A DNA stretch of 64,000 nt from an uncultured Lachnospiraceae bacterium (GCA_946631295.1 CAMOZY010000008.1:1-64000), one strand, 5' to 3'; shown: positions 1 to 8,907, counted from the stretch's first letter. Notes: generated from the letters alone by a model not told the origin. Translations and numbers: made by a program.

Positions 1-47
1 TCCGCCCGGAGCCGCTCCTGAGAGAGAGAGATTATTATTTTCGCCTA

Positions 48-1013
48 TCAGTTTCCGATAGTTACAAGGGTTCCATCGGGAACTGTATTATACAGCCACA
101 TGGCATCATCAACACTGAGTCTTACACATCCGAGTGATGCCTTTGATCCGAGTGCCGCTACCTCTTCGGGTATAGGATAGGGATCGTATTTTTTTGCGAA
201 GCATACGGAATGGAACATGTATCCGCCGGTCCTGAACCTCATGCCCCATATAGCCCAGGTTCCGTCAGCCATGTAAACCCATCCGCCGCCTGCGGTGTGC
301 TCGTAAATGGTAAAGGTTCCTGCCGGAGTTCCGTGTCCCGCTCTTCCTGTTGAGCAGAGCATGCTTCTTACGAGCTGGCAATACGTTCCGTCGCTTCCGA
401 CGGTAAAGACGTTACAGACATTGTAGGTTCTGTCAACGATGATGTAATAGGGTGATCCGTTTGACTTAATGCCTGTCGGAAAATATGTTCCGGTTGTCTC
501 TGTAGCGGCTGCAGTCGTCTGCTGAACAGTTGTCTGCGATGCTGCAGTTGTAACGGCTGTGGGTGCTGAAGGGGTGGCACCCGTTAAATTGCCGTTTTTG
601 TCGATCGTGTGCACATACGTTGCATTGGGGCGTCTTTGTTCGCTCCTTCCGAGAAGTATATAATGCTGGAAAAGCTTCTCGGCACTGCTTCCGTATACCG
701 CTGCTACATCCGGATATGTGGAGGCGTAATATGCTGCATCGAACCAGTCGGGAGAGGCGGCCGGCTTTCTGTTTTCATACACGCCGCAGTTCTTATAGTG
801 GAACCACATTGCGGAATCAAATCCGCCGTACTTTGCTGCATCAGATCCGTAGATCGCATATACATCAGGATAAGTGCTTGCGTAATATTCTGCGTCAAAC
901 CATACCGGTGTGGACTGGGGAAGATTCCCCGATGCCTTTACCGTAAGCTTAGGTGCCAGGATAACAGTTACCAAAAGTGCCAGTACGGTGATAAATCTTC
1001 TTAAATTATTCAT
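48..1013 (-). CDS. Secreted L,D-transpeptidase (YkuD family) with N-terminal YPDV repeats
   Basis: The protein has 321 residues. An N-terminal signal peptide or anchor (about 1-28, ending near TVKASG) indicates export. Two copies of a WFDA-YYASTYPDV unit (about residues 38-51 and 89-102) each start a small repeat of unknown role, probably binding to the envelope (inference). A Thr/Ala-rich linker (about 145-175) leads to a C-terminal YkuD domain with the motif SLGCVRLS and an upstream MFHSVCF His. This family forms 3-3 cross-links in peptidoglycan or attaches proteins to it using the Cys. The usual SHGC His is Leu here, a common variant. The gene diverges from the DUF3048 lipoprotein gene. 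Only a weak ribosome binding site is visible. Confidence 0.88.
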   Translation of the reverse strand: MNNLRRFITVLALLVTVILAPKLTVKASGNLPQSTPVWFDAEYYASTYPDVYAIYGSDAAKYGGFDSAMWFHYKNCGVYENRKPAASPDWFDAAYYASTYPDVAAVYGSSAEKLFQHYILLGRSEQRRPNATYVHTIDKNGNLTGATPSAPTAVTTAASQTTVQQTTAAATETTGTYFPTGIKSNGSPYYIIVDRTYNVCNVFTVGSDGTYCQLVRSMLCSTGRAGHGTPAGTFTIYEHTAGGGWVYMADGTWAIWGMRFRTGGYMFHSVCFAKKYDPYPIPEEVAALGSKASLGCVRLSVDDAMWLYNTVPDGTLVTIGN

Positions 1014-1117
1014 TGTGATTCTTTCTTCTCGTGCTTCTTACCGAAATAGAGCGAAAAGCACATATTCTTCTCTTCTTGTTTACAATTTAATTCTTAACAT
1101 CTTTTTTTTCTTGTGAC

Positions 1118-1147
1118 AATATACCCTTCAGTGTGGTAAAGTGCCAA
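1118..1147 (-). promoter_or_regulatory. Sigma-A promoter of the L,D-transpeptidase gene
   Basis: On the minus strand TTGGCA and TATATT are separated by 18 bp, about 105 bp upstream of the start codon. The leader is purine-rich. The promoter shares the divergent region with the TTAAGATT boxes. Confidence 0.5.
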
Positions 1148-1190
1148 AAAGCCCGTATTTACGCGGTTTCCGGGCATTTTTAGCGAAACT

Positions 1191-1237
1191 TTAAGATTTA
1201 CTTAAGATTAAATCCACTTTAAGAATTGTTTAAGATT
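1191..1237. promoter_or_regulatory. Four TTAAGA(T/A)T direct repeats, likely activator or repressor boxes
   Basis: TTAAGATT or a one-base variant starts at 1191, 1202, 1219 and 1230. These form two pairs with 11-bp spacing, 17 bp apart. Direct repeats with about one helical turn of spacing are typical of OmpR/PhoB-type winged-helix response regulators. The boxes lie just upstream of the -35 element of the DUF3048 promoter and upstream of the divergent transpeptidase promoter. The regulator is not identified. Confidence 0.5.
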
Positions 1238-1258
1238 ACCACAAAATATGCATATGCC

Positions 1259-1287
1259 TTGTAAAATCGGATTACAAACACTATAAT
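1259..1287 (+). promoter_or_regulatory. Sigma-A promoter of the DUF3048 lipoprotein gene
   Basis: TTGTAA and a perfect TATAAT are separated by 17 bp. The -35 element lies in an inverted repeat TTGTAA-N7-TTACAA. The expected transcript begins with a 6-bp hairpin ATGTGT-N7-ACACAT (1296-1314), followed by GGAGG and the ATG. Confidence 0.8.
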
Positions 1288-1331
1288 TAGTAATGATGTG
1301 TGCAAGTGACACATTATATGGAGGTTAATTT

Positions 1332-2555
1332 ATGAAAAGAAAAAAACTGATATCAATCCTTGCCGTTATGGCAATGACTGCATCTCTTCTTGCAGGCTGT
1401 GGAAATGAAAGCGGCGAAGCAGGCAGCGAGGCGCAGCCCAGCACAGGATTTGAATCACAGCCCATTGTAACTGTAGACGATCCTGCTAACAGTGACCCCA
1501 CAACTGTCGAGCCCACTGTTGATACACCTTCTCTCGAAGTTCCTGCAGGATGCTATCTTTCAGAGCTTACAGGTCTTCCCATAGCAAACGAAATGAAGAC
1601 ACAACGTCCCATCGCGGTTATGGTAGATAATGAGAAGACAGCTCTTCCTCATTTCGAGATTGCAGAATGCGACATCGTATATGAGCTCATGAACTCAACC
1701 CTCAACGACAGAGTCACAAGACTTATGTGTATCCGTAAGGACTGGAGGAACATCACCCAGATGGGAAGCATTCGTTCCACACGTCCCACAAATATTCCTC
1801 TTGCCGGTGAGTACAATGCGATCCTTGTACATGATGGCGGCCCCGTTTATATCACCGACTTTATCGCAAAGCCTTACTGTGATCACCTTTCAAGCGGATT
1901 CTGCCGTTACGATAATGGAAAGCCCTGGGAGTACAGAGAATATGTTACATCCCAGCCCACTTCCGGTATAACCCTCAGCGGCGGAACCCAGACCTACGAC
2001 GGACTCATCGAGAGAATTGACCACGCAGGATATTCAACCGAGTACAATTCATATGCTCCCATGCGTGACAGCCACTTCCTCTTCAGAGGATATGGAACCG
2101 ATATCACTCCTACCGAGATGGGATACAGCAATGCAATCTCTGCTAACAATATCACCATCGGAACATTCATCCATACTCAGACAGCTCTCAAGTATAATGC
2201 TGAAACATCAACCTATGACTATTATCTCTACGGTGAGCGCCAGGAAGATGCTGAGGACGGAGAAGTCGTAAGCTTCAACAATGTCATCCTTCAGTGCACA
2301 GACTTCTACAGATACGACGAGCACGGATATCTTCTGTATTACTACATCGATCCTACTCCCGCTAAGGAAGGCTGGTACATCTCCAACGGAGAAGCTATCA
2401 AGATCACCTGGGAAAAGGAATGCCCTGATGCAAAGCTCGATTATAATATCACCAAGTATTATGACGAGAACGGAAACGAGATTGAGATCAATCCCGGCAA
2501 GACCTACATCGCACTCGTTCCCAAGGACGGATGGAACACTGTAGTCATCGACTAA
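1332..2555 (+). CDS. DUF3048 (YerB-like) lipoprotein
   Basis: The protein has 407 residues with a lipoprotein signal: a Lys/Arg start, a hydrophobic stretch and the lipobox LLAGC at about residue 22. An acidic, Ser/Thr-rich linker (about 25-75) follows. The rest matches the two-part DUF3048 fold seen in YerB-like proteins of Firmicutes, with typical stretches such as RPIAVMVDN, IRSTRP and the C-terminal GKTYIALVPKDGWNTVVI. The molecular function of the family is unknown; it acts outside the membrane. The ATG follows a strong GGAGG. The gene is monocistronic, with its own promoter and a strong terminator. Confidence 0.9.
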   Translation: MKRKKLISILAVMAMTASLLAGCGNESGEAGSEAQPSTGFESQPIVTVDDPANSDPTTVEPTVDTPSLEVPAGCYLSELTGLPIANEMKTQRPIAVMVDNEKTALPHFEIAECDIVYELMNSTLNDRVTRLMCIRKDWRNITQMGSIRSTRPTNIPLAGEYNAILVHDGGPVYITDFIAKPYCDHLSSGFCRYDNGKPWEYREYVTSQPTSGITLSGGTQTYDGLIERIDHAGYSTEYNSYAPMRDSHFLFRGYGTDITPTEMGYSNAISANNITIGTFIHTQTALKYNAETSTYDYYLYGERQEDAEDGEVVSFNNVILQCTDFYRYDEHGYLLYYYIDPTPAKEGWYISNGEAIKITWEKECPDAKLDYNITKYYDENGNEIEINPGKTYIALVPKDGWNTVVID

Positions 2556-2572
2556 AAGAAAAAGGCATGAAC

Positions 2573-2612
2573 AAAAAAGTTCGCAGGCTGATGTGCCTGC
2601 GAACTTTTTTTC
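2573..2612 (+). terminator. Rho-independent terminator after the DUF3048 gene
   Basis: An 11-bp perfect stem AGTTCGCAGGC / GCCTGCGAACT with a 6-base loop is flanked by A6 upstream and T7 downstream. It can work in both directions and so also serves the convergent murL-like gene. Confidence 0.93.
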
Positions 2613-2643
2613 TGCTATTACATGTATTATCCCGGGAATAATC

Positions 2644-2716
2644 CTTATAGGTTCATCAGATATTATCTCAAACTCTATTCTTTATGGTTCTTCAAATATT
2701 TTCCTAAGCTCTGTTC
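2644..2716. repeat. Imperfect 36/37-bp tandem repeat after the murL-like stop codon
   Basis: Two adjacent copies (2644-2679 and 2680-2716) share the layout CTT-GGTTC-TCA-ATATT-CT-TT with roughly three quarters identity by eye. The second copy abuts the stop codon of the murL-like gene. No function is evident. Confidence 0.5.
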
Positions 2717-2717
2717 C

Positions 2718-4073
2718 TTATAATTCCTCGAGCGCTTTTTTTAGCCTTCCGGTAAACACTTCTGGAACGCTGTTTTCGGAGCACCACTCCCTCAGAAGTT
2801 CATTCAGCGGCTTTGCATTGATGGCCTTTATCTCAGATTCATATCTTTCAGTAAGCATGCTCTTTTTGCCTTTTTCGATATAATCCTTAAGGCAGGCGAC
2901 CACTTCACTTCTTGTTCCTACGCATTCAAAAGGCTTGTTATCATCAAGTCCTACCAGTTCCCTGAAGTCCTTATCAAGCGATTCCTTATCAAGGAGCTTT
3001 TCTCCGAATATCCTGTTAAGCTCATCTTCTTCTATAAACGGCGAGAGGATGATATAAACAAACAGACACTTAGGACAGCTGCAGCACCATATTCCCTTCT
3101 TGCTGCCCCTGTTGCAGGATCTGAATACCTCGTAATAATCCTTACCCTTTGCCGCAAATACCGCAGCAATCTGAGCCTCAGTGAAAGGCCTTAAGAGTGA
3201 AAAGTAATGAATATCCGAATCGATGAGACCTTCTATATATTCATCGAAATCCTCTTCGAATTCATAACTCTTGGAATACTGATGATTGACCTTTGTTCCG
3301 GGCACGGTGCTCTCATTGGCACTTGTTTCATTGGAAAGAGCGATATATTTAAATCCGCACAGATATGCTGTAATGACAGAGGAAAAAGCAAATACGGCAG
3401 AGATGGGAATATGACCGTTCATGTATCCCTCTTCGTTCATCCTGATTATCTCGGGATCAAGAGTTCTCTTTGCGGTATATACGCCCTTCTTGTGATCACA
3501 CTTTTCAATGACATTGGTTGCGGTCGCATTTTCATTTACGACATATGTCGTAATATCTTCACCCTTCAAAAGTTCGAGGCTCACAACAGAGTCCTTGCCT
3601 CCTCCGACGGGAACAAGACATCCTGAATAAGTCCTGTCATCATGAAATACTGCAGGCTCATCATCTGTAGTGGTTGCACACTCAAATCTGACAAGTCTGT
3701 CGCGGCTTACATTAATTCCATTCCTGTAAAGGAATTCACCAAGTCCGTTAAAATAGAGCTTTCTCCACCAGTCCTTCTGGGAAGCGGAAAGTGAGCCGCA
3801 CTTTATTACAACGGTCTCGGGACATACAGTCTTGTAATAGCTTATCGTCTCAACAAGTCCGAGGTTGAAAATAAGCGTTCTGAGAATAGGATCATTAAGA
3901 TCTATCTCTCTTTCTCCAAGGGGGAATTTCCATTCAGGCTTGAAATCCCTCAGTCCCGGTATTGAGAATCTGTATCTTACAAAAAGTGCGCCATCCTCTA
4001 TCCTGCACTCATATTTTCTGTATTCAAATGTATCGTGAAGTTTTCTGAGATCGTCAAACTGTTTCTGTGACAT
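2718..4073 (-). CDS. MurL-like UDP-MurNAc-L-Ala-L-Glu epimerase
   Basis: I set the start at the MSQKQF Met, so the protein has 451 residues; the longer ORF start adds a hydrophobic stretch with no support. Motifs recalled from the MurL family are present: LVPVGGGKDS (PP-loop-like nucleotide site, about 170), NGHIPISA, ALSNETSAN, VNHQYSKS, YFSLLRPF and a Cys pair in CSCPKC. In Xanthomonas, MurL epimerises the terminal L-Glu of UDP-MurNAc-L-Ala-L-Glu, in an alternative to MurI for making D-Glu for peptidoglycan. Its partner MurD2 is not in this window. The gene stands alone with its own promoter. The assignment rests on motif memory, not a search. Confidence 0.68.
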   Translation of the reverse strand: MSQKQFDDLRKLHDTFEYRKYECRIEDGALFVRYRFSIPGLRDFKPEWKFPLGEREIDLNDPILRTLIFNLGLVETISYYKTVCPETVVIKCGSLSASQKDWWRKLYFNGLGEFLYRNGINVSRDRLVRFECATTTDDEPAVFHDDRTYSGCLVPVGGGKDSVVSLELLKGEDITTYVVNENATATNVIEKCDHKKGVYTAKRTLDPEIIRMNEEGYMNGHIPISAVFAFSSVITAYLCGFKYIALSNETSANESTVPGTKVNHQYSKSYEFEEDFDEYIEGLIDSDIHYFSLLRPFTEAQIAAVFAAKGKDYYEVFRSCNRGSKKGIWCCSCPKCLFVYIILSPFIEEDELNRIFGEKLLDKESLDKDFRELVGLDDNKPFECVGTRSEVVACLKDYIEKGKKSMLTERYESEIKAINAKPLNELLREWCSENSVPEVFTGRLKKALEEL

Positions 4074-4122
4074 ATATTCACCTGCTTTTTCCGGATTGAT
4101 CAGATATAAGATTAATAGGTAT

Positions 4123-4151
4123 ATTTTAAAACTTATTGGCAGTAGTAGCAA
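4123..4151 (-). promoter_or_regulatory. Sigma-A promoter of the murL-like gene
   Basis: On the minus strand TTGCTA and TAAAAT are separated by 17 bp, about 50 bp upstream of the chosen ATG. This supports the shorter start. Confidence 0.6.
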
Positions 4152-4233
4152 GTATCAGGGGTAATCAGTCTGCTTCTCTTTGCAGAAATCAGTCAGTTCA
4201 GTTTTTTCGCTTGATCAGATGCATTCTTTATGA

Positions 4234-4271
4234 CAAAAAAGATGGCTCTGTTCTTCGCAGAGCCATCTTTT
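4234..4271 (-). terminator. Rho-independent terminator of clpB
   Basis: A 13-bp stem AAAGATGGCTCTG / CAGAGCCATCTTT with a 7-base loop is followed on the minus strand by a T6 tract. Confidence 0.93.
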
Positions 4272-4294
4272 CATTTGTAATCTGATGTACCCTT

Positions 4295-6889
4295 TTACTG
4301 CTGCTTTACACTTGCCTGATATCCGTCACCGCACTTATCTATCACGATGATCTGATTTTCGGATACCATGTCTTCAAGAATGAATCTCGCAGCCAGGGTC
4401 TCGATGTATTTCTGGATATAACGCTTGAGAGGTCTTGCTCCGTAGACAGGATCATATGCGGAATCTATGACACTCTGTATAGCAGCATCAGTCAGTTCGA
4501 TCCTGATATCCCTGTCGGAAAGTCTCCTGTTGATATCCTCAATGAGCAGGCTGATGATACCACTGAGATTATCCTTGGTAAGAGGCTTGAACATTATGAT
4601 CTCGTCAAGTCTGTTGAGGAACTCAGGCCTGAACGAACCGCGGAGTTCTTCCATTGCCATCTCTTCGGCATCTGCCTTGATATTACCGTCATCATCGATA
4701 CCGTCGAGCAGGAACCTTGCACCGATATTGGAGGTCATGATGATGATCGTGTTCTTGAAGTCGACAGTCTTACCATGTGAATCGGTAATACGGCCGTCAT
4801 CAAGCACCTGAAGCAGAACATTGAAAACATCAGGTGCAGCCTTTTCTATCTCATCGAAAAGCACTACGCAGTAAGGCTTTCTGCGCACTGCCTCAGTAAG
4901 CTGTCCGCCCTCATCATATCCGACATATCCGGGAGGAGCTCCGATAAGTCTTGATACACTGTGCTTCTCCATGTATTCCGACATATCGATACGGACCATG
5001 TTGGTCTCATCATCAAACAGAGCCGCAGCAAGTGACTTGGCAAGTTCGGTCTTACCAACACCTGTAGGTCCGAGGAAAAGAAATGATCCTATAGGCTTGG
5101 AAGGATCCTTTATCCCGGCCTTTGAACGGATGATGGCTTCAGTGACCTTGGTAACGGCTTCATCCTGTCCCATGACCCTCTTGTGAAGTTCATCATCAAG
5201 ATGCAGGGTTTTGGTCCTCTCGCCTTCTGTAAGCTTGGCTACGGGGATTCCCGTCCACTTGGAAACTATACGGGCAATCTCTTCATCGGAGACCTTCTCC
5301 CTGACAAGCTTATTATCATCGGACTGTGCATCCTCTGCTTCCTGCAACTGACGCTTCAGTTCCGGAAGAGTTCCGTATGATAGCTCCGCAGCCTTCTCAA
5401 GATCACCCTTTGTCTGGGCAATGACTATCTGGGAATTGACTGCATCTATATCCTCACGAAGCTTGCTCAGACGGTTTGCAGCATTCTTCTCGTTGTCCCA
5501 CTGCGCCTTCTGGACTTCGAAATTCTCTCTGAGTTCAGAAAGTTCCTTCTGGAGATCTTCAAGTCTTTCTTTTGACAGATTGTCCTCTTCCTTCTTAAGA
5601 GCAGTCTCTTCGATCTGAAGCTGAAGAATCTTACGGTTCATTTCATCAAGCTCTGCAGGGAGTGAATCCATCTCAGTCTTGATAAGTGCACACGCTTCAT
5701 CAACAAGATCGATAGCCTTGTCGGGAAGGAATCTGTCGCTGATGTAACGATTTGAAAGAACTGCTGCCGAAACAAGCGCGGTATCCATGATCTTAACACC
5801 ATGGTAAACCTCGTATCTTTCCTTTAATCCTCTGAGGATGGAAATGGTATCTTCAACAGTCGGCTCATCTACCATGACAGGCTGGAAACGTCTCTCAAGC
5901 GCGGCATCGGTTTCAATATACTGCCTGTATTCATCAAGTGTTGTAGCACCTATGCAGTGAAGCTCACCTCTTGCAAGCATGGGCTTGAGCATGTTGCCGG
6001 CATCCAGTGCACCGTCCGTCTTGCCCGCACCGACAATTGTATGCAGCTCGTCGATAAAAAGAATGATCTGTCCGTCCGAGCCCTTGACATCATCAAGAAC
6101 CGCCTTAAGTCTCTCCTCGAATTCGCCCCTGTACTTTGCGCCTGCGATGAGAGCGCCCATGTCGAGTGAGAAGATCTTCTTGTCCTTAAGGTTATCGGGA
6201 ACATCACCTCGAACGATACGCTGCGCAAGCCCCTCTACAACCGCAGTCTTACCTACACCGGGTTCACCGATGAGCACGGGATTGTTCTTGGTCTTTCTGG
6301 AAAGTATTCTGATGATATTCCTTATCTCTGAATCTCTTCCTATGACGGGATCGAGCTTCTGGTCACGTGCCTTCTCTACAAGGTCCTGGCCGTATTTTTC
6401 CAGAGTGTCATATGTGGCTTCGGGATTATCACTCGTTACTCTCTGATTGCCCCTGACCTGAGAAAGAGCCTGGAGAAAACGCTCCCTGGTTATGCCGTAT
6501 TCCTTGAACATTTCCTTCATCGTGCGTGAAGGATATTTGATCATCGCAAGGAATAGGTGTTCAACGGAGACATATTCATCTCCCATCGCCTTAGCCTCGT
6601 CCTCGGCAAAAGTAAGGACTTTATTGAGATCCTGACTTATGTGCATCTGTCCGGCGCCACTTCCTGTTACCTTGACGCACTTCTCAAGATACTCGTCTGC
6701 CTTTGCACAGAAATGCTCTGTGTTGATCTCCATTTTCTCGATGAGCTTCAGGATAAGGCTGTCTTCAACATGAAGAAGCGAGACAAGAAGGTGCTCTTGT
6801 CCGAGTTCCTGATTGCCGTATTCAGTACCGAGGCGCTCTATTCCGTTTATCGCCTCCATGGACTTTTGTGTGAATTTCTGAATGTTCAT
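4295..6889 (-). CDS. clpB: ATP-dependent disaggregase chaperone ClpB
   Basis: The protein has 864 residues, normal for ClpB. It contains an N-terminal Clp repeat domain (1-145), a first AAA+ module with Walker A GEPGVGKT (about 205) and [10 protein letters not shown], a long charged coiled-coil middle domain (about 405-525) that separates ClpB from ClpC/ClpA, and a second AAA+ module with GPTGVGKT (about 605) and the [18 protein letters not shown] loop. It has no ClpP-binding (L/I)GF loop that I can see. It works with DnaK to resolubilise aggregates in the cytosol. GGGGGC lies well placed before the ATG. The promoter lacks CIRCE and CtsR operators. Confidence 0.97.
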   Translation of the reverse strand: MNIQKFTQKSMEAINGIERLGTEYGNQELGQEHLLVSLLHVEDSLILKLIEKMEINTEHFCAKADEYLEKCVKVTGSGAGQMHISQDLNKVLTFAEDEAKAMGDEYVSVEHLFLAMIKYPSRTMKEMFKEYGITRERFLQALSQVRGNQRVTSDNPEATYDTLEKYGQDLVEKARDQKLDPVIGRDSEIRNIIRILSRKTKNNPVLIGEPGVGKTAVVEGLAQRIVRGDVPDNLKDKKIFSLDMGALIAGAKYRGEFEERLKAVLDDVKGSDGQIILFIDELHTIVGAGKTDGALDAGNMLKPMLARGELHCIGATTLDEYRQYIETDAALERRFQPVMVDEPTVEDTISILRGLKERYEVYHGVKIMDTALVSAAVLSNRYISDRFLPDKAIDLVDEACALIKTEMDSLPAELDEMNRKILQLQIEETALKKEEDNLSKERLEDLQKELSELRENFEVQKAQWDNEKNAANRLSKLREDIDAVNSQIVIAQTKGDLEKAAELSYGTLPELKRQLQEAEDAQSDDNKLVREKVSDEEIARIVSKWTGIPVAKLTEGERTKTLHLDDELHKRVMGQDEAVTKVTEAIIRSKAGIKDPSKPIGSFLFLGPTGVGKTELAKSLAAALFDDETNMVRIDMSEYMEKHSVSRLIGAPPGYVGYDEGGQLTEAVRRKPYCVVLFDEIEKAAPDVFNVLLQVLDDGRITDSHGKTVDFKNTIIIMTSNIGARFLLDGIDDDGNIKADAEEMAMEELRGSFRPEFLNRLDEIIMFKPLTKDNLSGIISLLIEDINRRLSDRDIRIELTDAAIQSVIDSAYDPVYGARPLKRYIQKYIETLAARFILEDMVSENQIIVIDKCGDGYQASVKQQ

Positions 6890-6936
6890 ATTTATGCCCC
6901 CTTTCGGAATGGCCTTGTTCGTTCTGTTCTATTTGT

Positions 6937-6964
6937 AGTATAACACGCTATATTAAGAATGCAA
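6937..6964 (-). promoter_or_regulatory. Sigma-A promoter of clpB
   Basis: On the minus strand TTGCAT and TATACT are separated by 16 bp. No CIRCE inverted repeat (TTAGCACTC-type) and no CtsR heptad repeat is visible, so heat-shock control, if present, uses another route. Confidence 0.7.
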
Positions 6965-6974
6965 TATTCCAATT

Positions 6975-8174
6975 CTAAATATTTTCGAAATTCAGAGCTT
7001 CCATATACAGTTCATTAAAGCAGGATTCTTCTGCGAGATTAATGACTGTGCAGGAAGGAAGCTTGATTGAAGAACAATCTGAAGCTTTCCCGTCGCGAGC
7101 AGCATACTCCAGTGCTCCCATCAGTGCGGTATTTCCGCCTGAGCGGCATACAGGTATGAGTTCACCCGGAAGTAATCCTATGCGTGCGGCATCGTCAGGG
7201 TTAAGGTGATATCCGAATCCACCCGCAAGAATACACAGCTCTATATCATCAAAGCTTATCCCCGCTTTATCAATCAGAATTCTTATCCCTGCCTTCATCG
7301 CACCCTTTGCAAGCTGCAGAGCTCTTATGGATTCCTGCGTCACAGCTGCGCTGCCGATAGTGATCCCATTATCAAAATAAGGATCCTTCATAAGTCCCGT
7401 GGCATCAATGATCTTTTCATCAAGAAGCACGGATGCAAAATGTATCATATCCGCGCCCCATATCCCCTTGCACGGTCCTCCCTCAAAAGCAGGACCTGCA
7501 GCAGTGGCTGTCACATAAAGCCTGTCCTTATTTCCAAGTGCGATCTCACCGTTTGTTCCAAGGTCGCATAAAAGTCTGTATTTTTCGGATGAGCACAGCT
7601 TACCTGCAAGTATTCCGGCATAGATGTCGCCTCCTACAAATGCAGAAAACCCCGGAAGGAGTTTTGCATGAATCTTCTTTCCGGTATCAGGAACATCCAG
7701 ATCAAACTCCGCACCATTTATGTGAGTCGCAGTAAAAGGAGCCCTCCCGAGTTCCGAAGGATCAAGTCCCATCAGAAGATATGACATGGTCGTATTTGCG
7801 GAGATATAGATGCATTCTGCATCAAAAGAAGACAAAAATCTTCCGGCCCCGCATTTAAGCACATCCAGAACCGACTGTTTCATCTCATTAAGTATCACGG
7901 GATCTTCCGCAGACCTTATCCTCGATATGACATCTGCGCCATATTTTCCCTGAGGGTTCAGAGCAGCATAAGTGTCCATGATCCGTCCGCTTTTGTCGCA
8001 GCAGATCATGGCTATGGTAGTAGTCCCTATATCGGCACAGATAACGGCAGATAAAAGCGGCACAGAAGGAATGCCCTCTTTGCCCGAGCCTGAAATGATG
8101 CGGATGTTTTCTTCATTCTCGCCGAAGCATCTTCCGCATCCCGTGCAGATTGTACATTTATTTCCTTTTTTCAT
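6975..8174 (-). CDS. ASKHA-domain (DUF4445/RACo-like) ATPase with N-terminal Cys cluster
   Basis: The protein has 399 residues. An N-terminal CTICTGCGRC segment has four Cys with CxxC spacing, a possible metal or Fe-S site. An ASKHA ATPase fold follows: ADIGTTTIAM (phosphate-1), LLCDLGTNGEIAL, ATAAGPAFEGGPCKG and LAGGFGYHLNPDDA. RACo and RamA relatives use this domain to reactivate oxidised corrinoid proteins with ATP. Those proteins carry an N-terminal 2Fe-2S ferredoxin domain and are about 600 residues; here it is replaced by the short Cys motif. No corrinoid protein or methyltransferase lies nearby, so the partner is unknown. The start shows no clear ribosome binding site. Confidence 0.8.
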   Translation of the reverse strand: MKKGNKCTICTGCGRCFGENEENIRIISGSGKEGIPSVPLLSAVICADIGTTTIAMICCDKSGRIMDTYAALNPQGKYGADVISRIRSAEDPVILNEMKQSVLDVLKCGAGRFLSSFDAECIYISANTTMSYLLMGLDPSELGRAPFTATHINGAEFDLDVPDTGKKIHAKLLPGFSAFVGGDIYAGILAGKLCSSEKYRLLCDLGTNGEIALGNKDRLYVTATAAGPAFEGGPCKGIWGADMIHFASVLLDEKIIDATGLMKDPYFDNGITIGSAAVTQESIRALQLAKGAMKAGIRILIDKAGISFDDIELCILAGGFGYHLNPDDAARIGLLPGELIPVCRSGGNTALMGALEYAARDGKASDCSSIKLPSCTVINLAEESCFNELYMEALNFENI

Positions 8175-8222
8175 ACCCGTCTATAATATCACAAAACATA
8201 TTAAGAATACCTTTTCGGGAAA

Positions 8223-8254
8223 CAAAAAAGACTTCCGGCAAAAACCGGAAGTCC
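8223..8254 (-). terminator. Rho-independent terminator of the zinc-ribbon membrane protein gene
   Basis: A 9-bp stem GACTTCCGG / CCGGAAGTC with a 6-base loop is followed on the minus strand by T6. Confidence 0.9.
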
Positions 8255-8287
8255 TTTGATCATATTTTTCTTCAGACAGTGATCAGA

Positions 8288-8758
8288 TTACTTGATGATT
8301 CTGATGGTGCCGTAGAAAAGAACAGGCTTGGTCTGTCCCTTACAAGCATATACGATAGCGATGATCATGCATACGAAGTTGAAAATGCTCCAGAGCCATC
8401 CGATGAAAGGGATGATGCCGATAAGAGCAAAGAGAGCAAGTACAAGACCTTCGTTAGCATAGAATCTGAGATAATCTGAACGCTGTCCGTTTACATCTCC
8501 GCCGAAGTATGCAAGGATAACTCCGATGAATCCGCACATAACCGCAACGATTCCGAGTACCTTGTCACAAGGATTAACGGGTGCATACATAGGATGTGAT
8601 GCTGCAACAGGTGCCTGCTGATAAGGCTGCTGATACTGAGGCTGGGGTGCTCCCTGAGGTGCTGCTCCTGAAGCTGCTGCGCCAAAGTTAAATCCACATA
8701 CTGTGCAGAATCCTGCATCATCAGCGATCTGTGCTCCGCACTTAGGACATGTTTTCAT
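8288..8758 (-). CDS. Small zinc-ribbon membrane protein
   Basis: The protein has 156 residues. An N-terminal zinc ribbon (CPKCG-N11-CTVCG, residues 4-22) is followed by a Gln/Pro/Ala-rich linker (about 27-62) and two or three membrane segments (about 68-85, 100-122, 125-140). The stretch RFYANEGLVLALFALIGIIPFIG resembles the DUF4870/TM2 class of small membrane proteins. Its function is unknown. The ATG follows a strong AGGAGGG. The gene is monocistronic, with an extended -10 promoter and its own terminator. Similar zinc-ribbon plus membrane designs recur at 61.3-63.0 kb. Confidence 0.8.
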   Translation of the reverse strand: MKTCPKCGAQIADDAGFCTVCGFNFGAAASGAAPQGAPQPQYQQPYQQAPVAASHPMYAPVNPCDKVLGIVAVMCGFIGVILAYFGGDVNGQRSDYLRFYANEGLVLALFALIGIIPFIGWLWSIFNFVCMIIAIVYACKGQTKPVLFYGTIRIIK

Positions 8759-8830
8759 AATAAATCCCTCCTAGATAAGTGAAGTGTAAAGTTTAGATGA
8801 GTCTGCACGTTTAATAACCCACCGGAAATG

Positions 8831-8860
8831 ATTATAGCATATAAATCTAAATATTGTACA
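8831..8860 (-). promoter_or_regulatory. Extended -10 promoter of the zinc-ribbon protein gene
   Basis: On the minus strand TGTACA and TATAAT are separated by 18 bp, and a TGC triplet just before the -10 makes an extended -10 element. Confidence 0.6.
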
Positions 8861-8907
8861 TTAATCTTTCTTTAAGACTTTTTTATCCTTTATATAGATG
8901 TGATACC

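Noticed and set aside
563-1004. Overlapping plus-strand ORFs opposite the L,D-transpeptidase
   Set aside because: Shadows of a real gene; no start signals and unusual composition.
1146-1181. Hairpin GCCCG / CGGGC with A and T tracts in the divergent region
   Set aside because: Terminator-like, but both adjacent genes are transcribed away from it, so no transcript needs it; the 5-bp stem may be chance.
2593-2883. Plus-strand ORF of 96 residues
   Set aside because: It is antisense to the murL-like end and its repeats come from the 36/37-bp tandem DNA repeat; no ribosome binding site.
6890-6974. Search for CIRCE or CtsR operators upstream of clpB
   Set aside because: Neither the CIRCE inverted repeat nor a CtsR heptad repeat is present.
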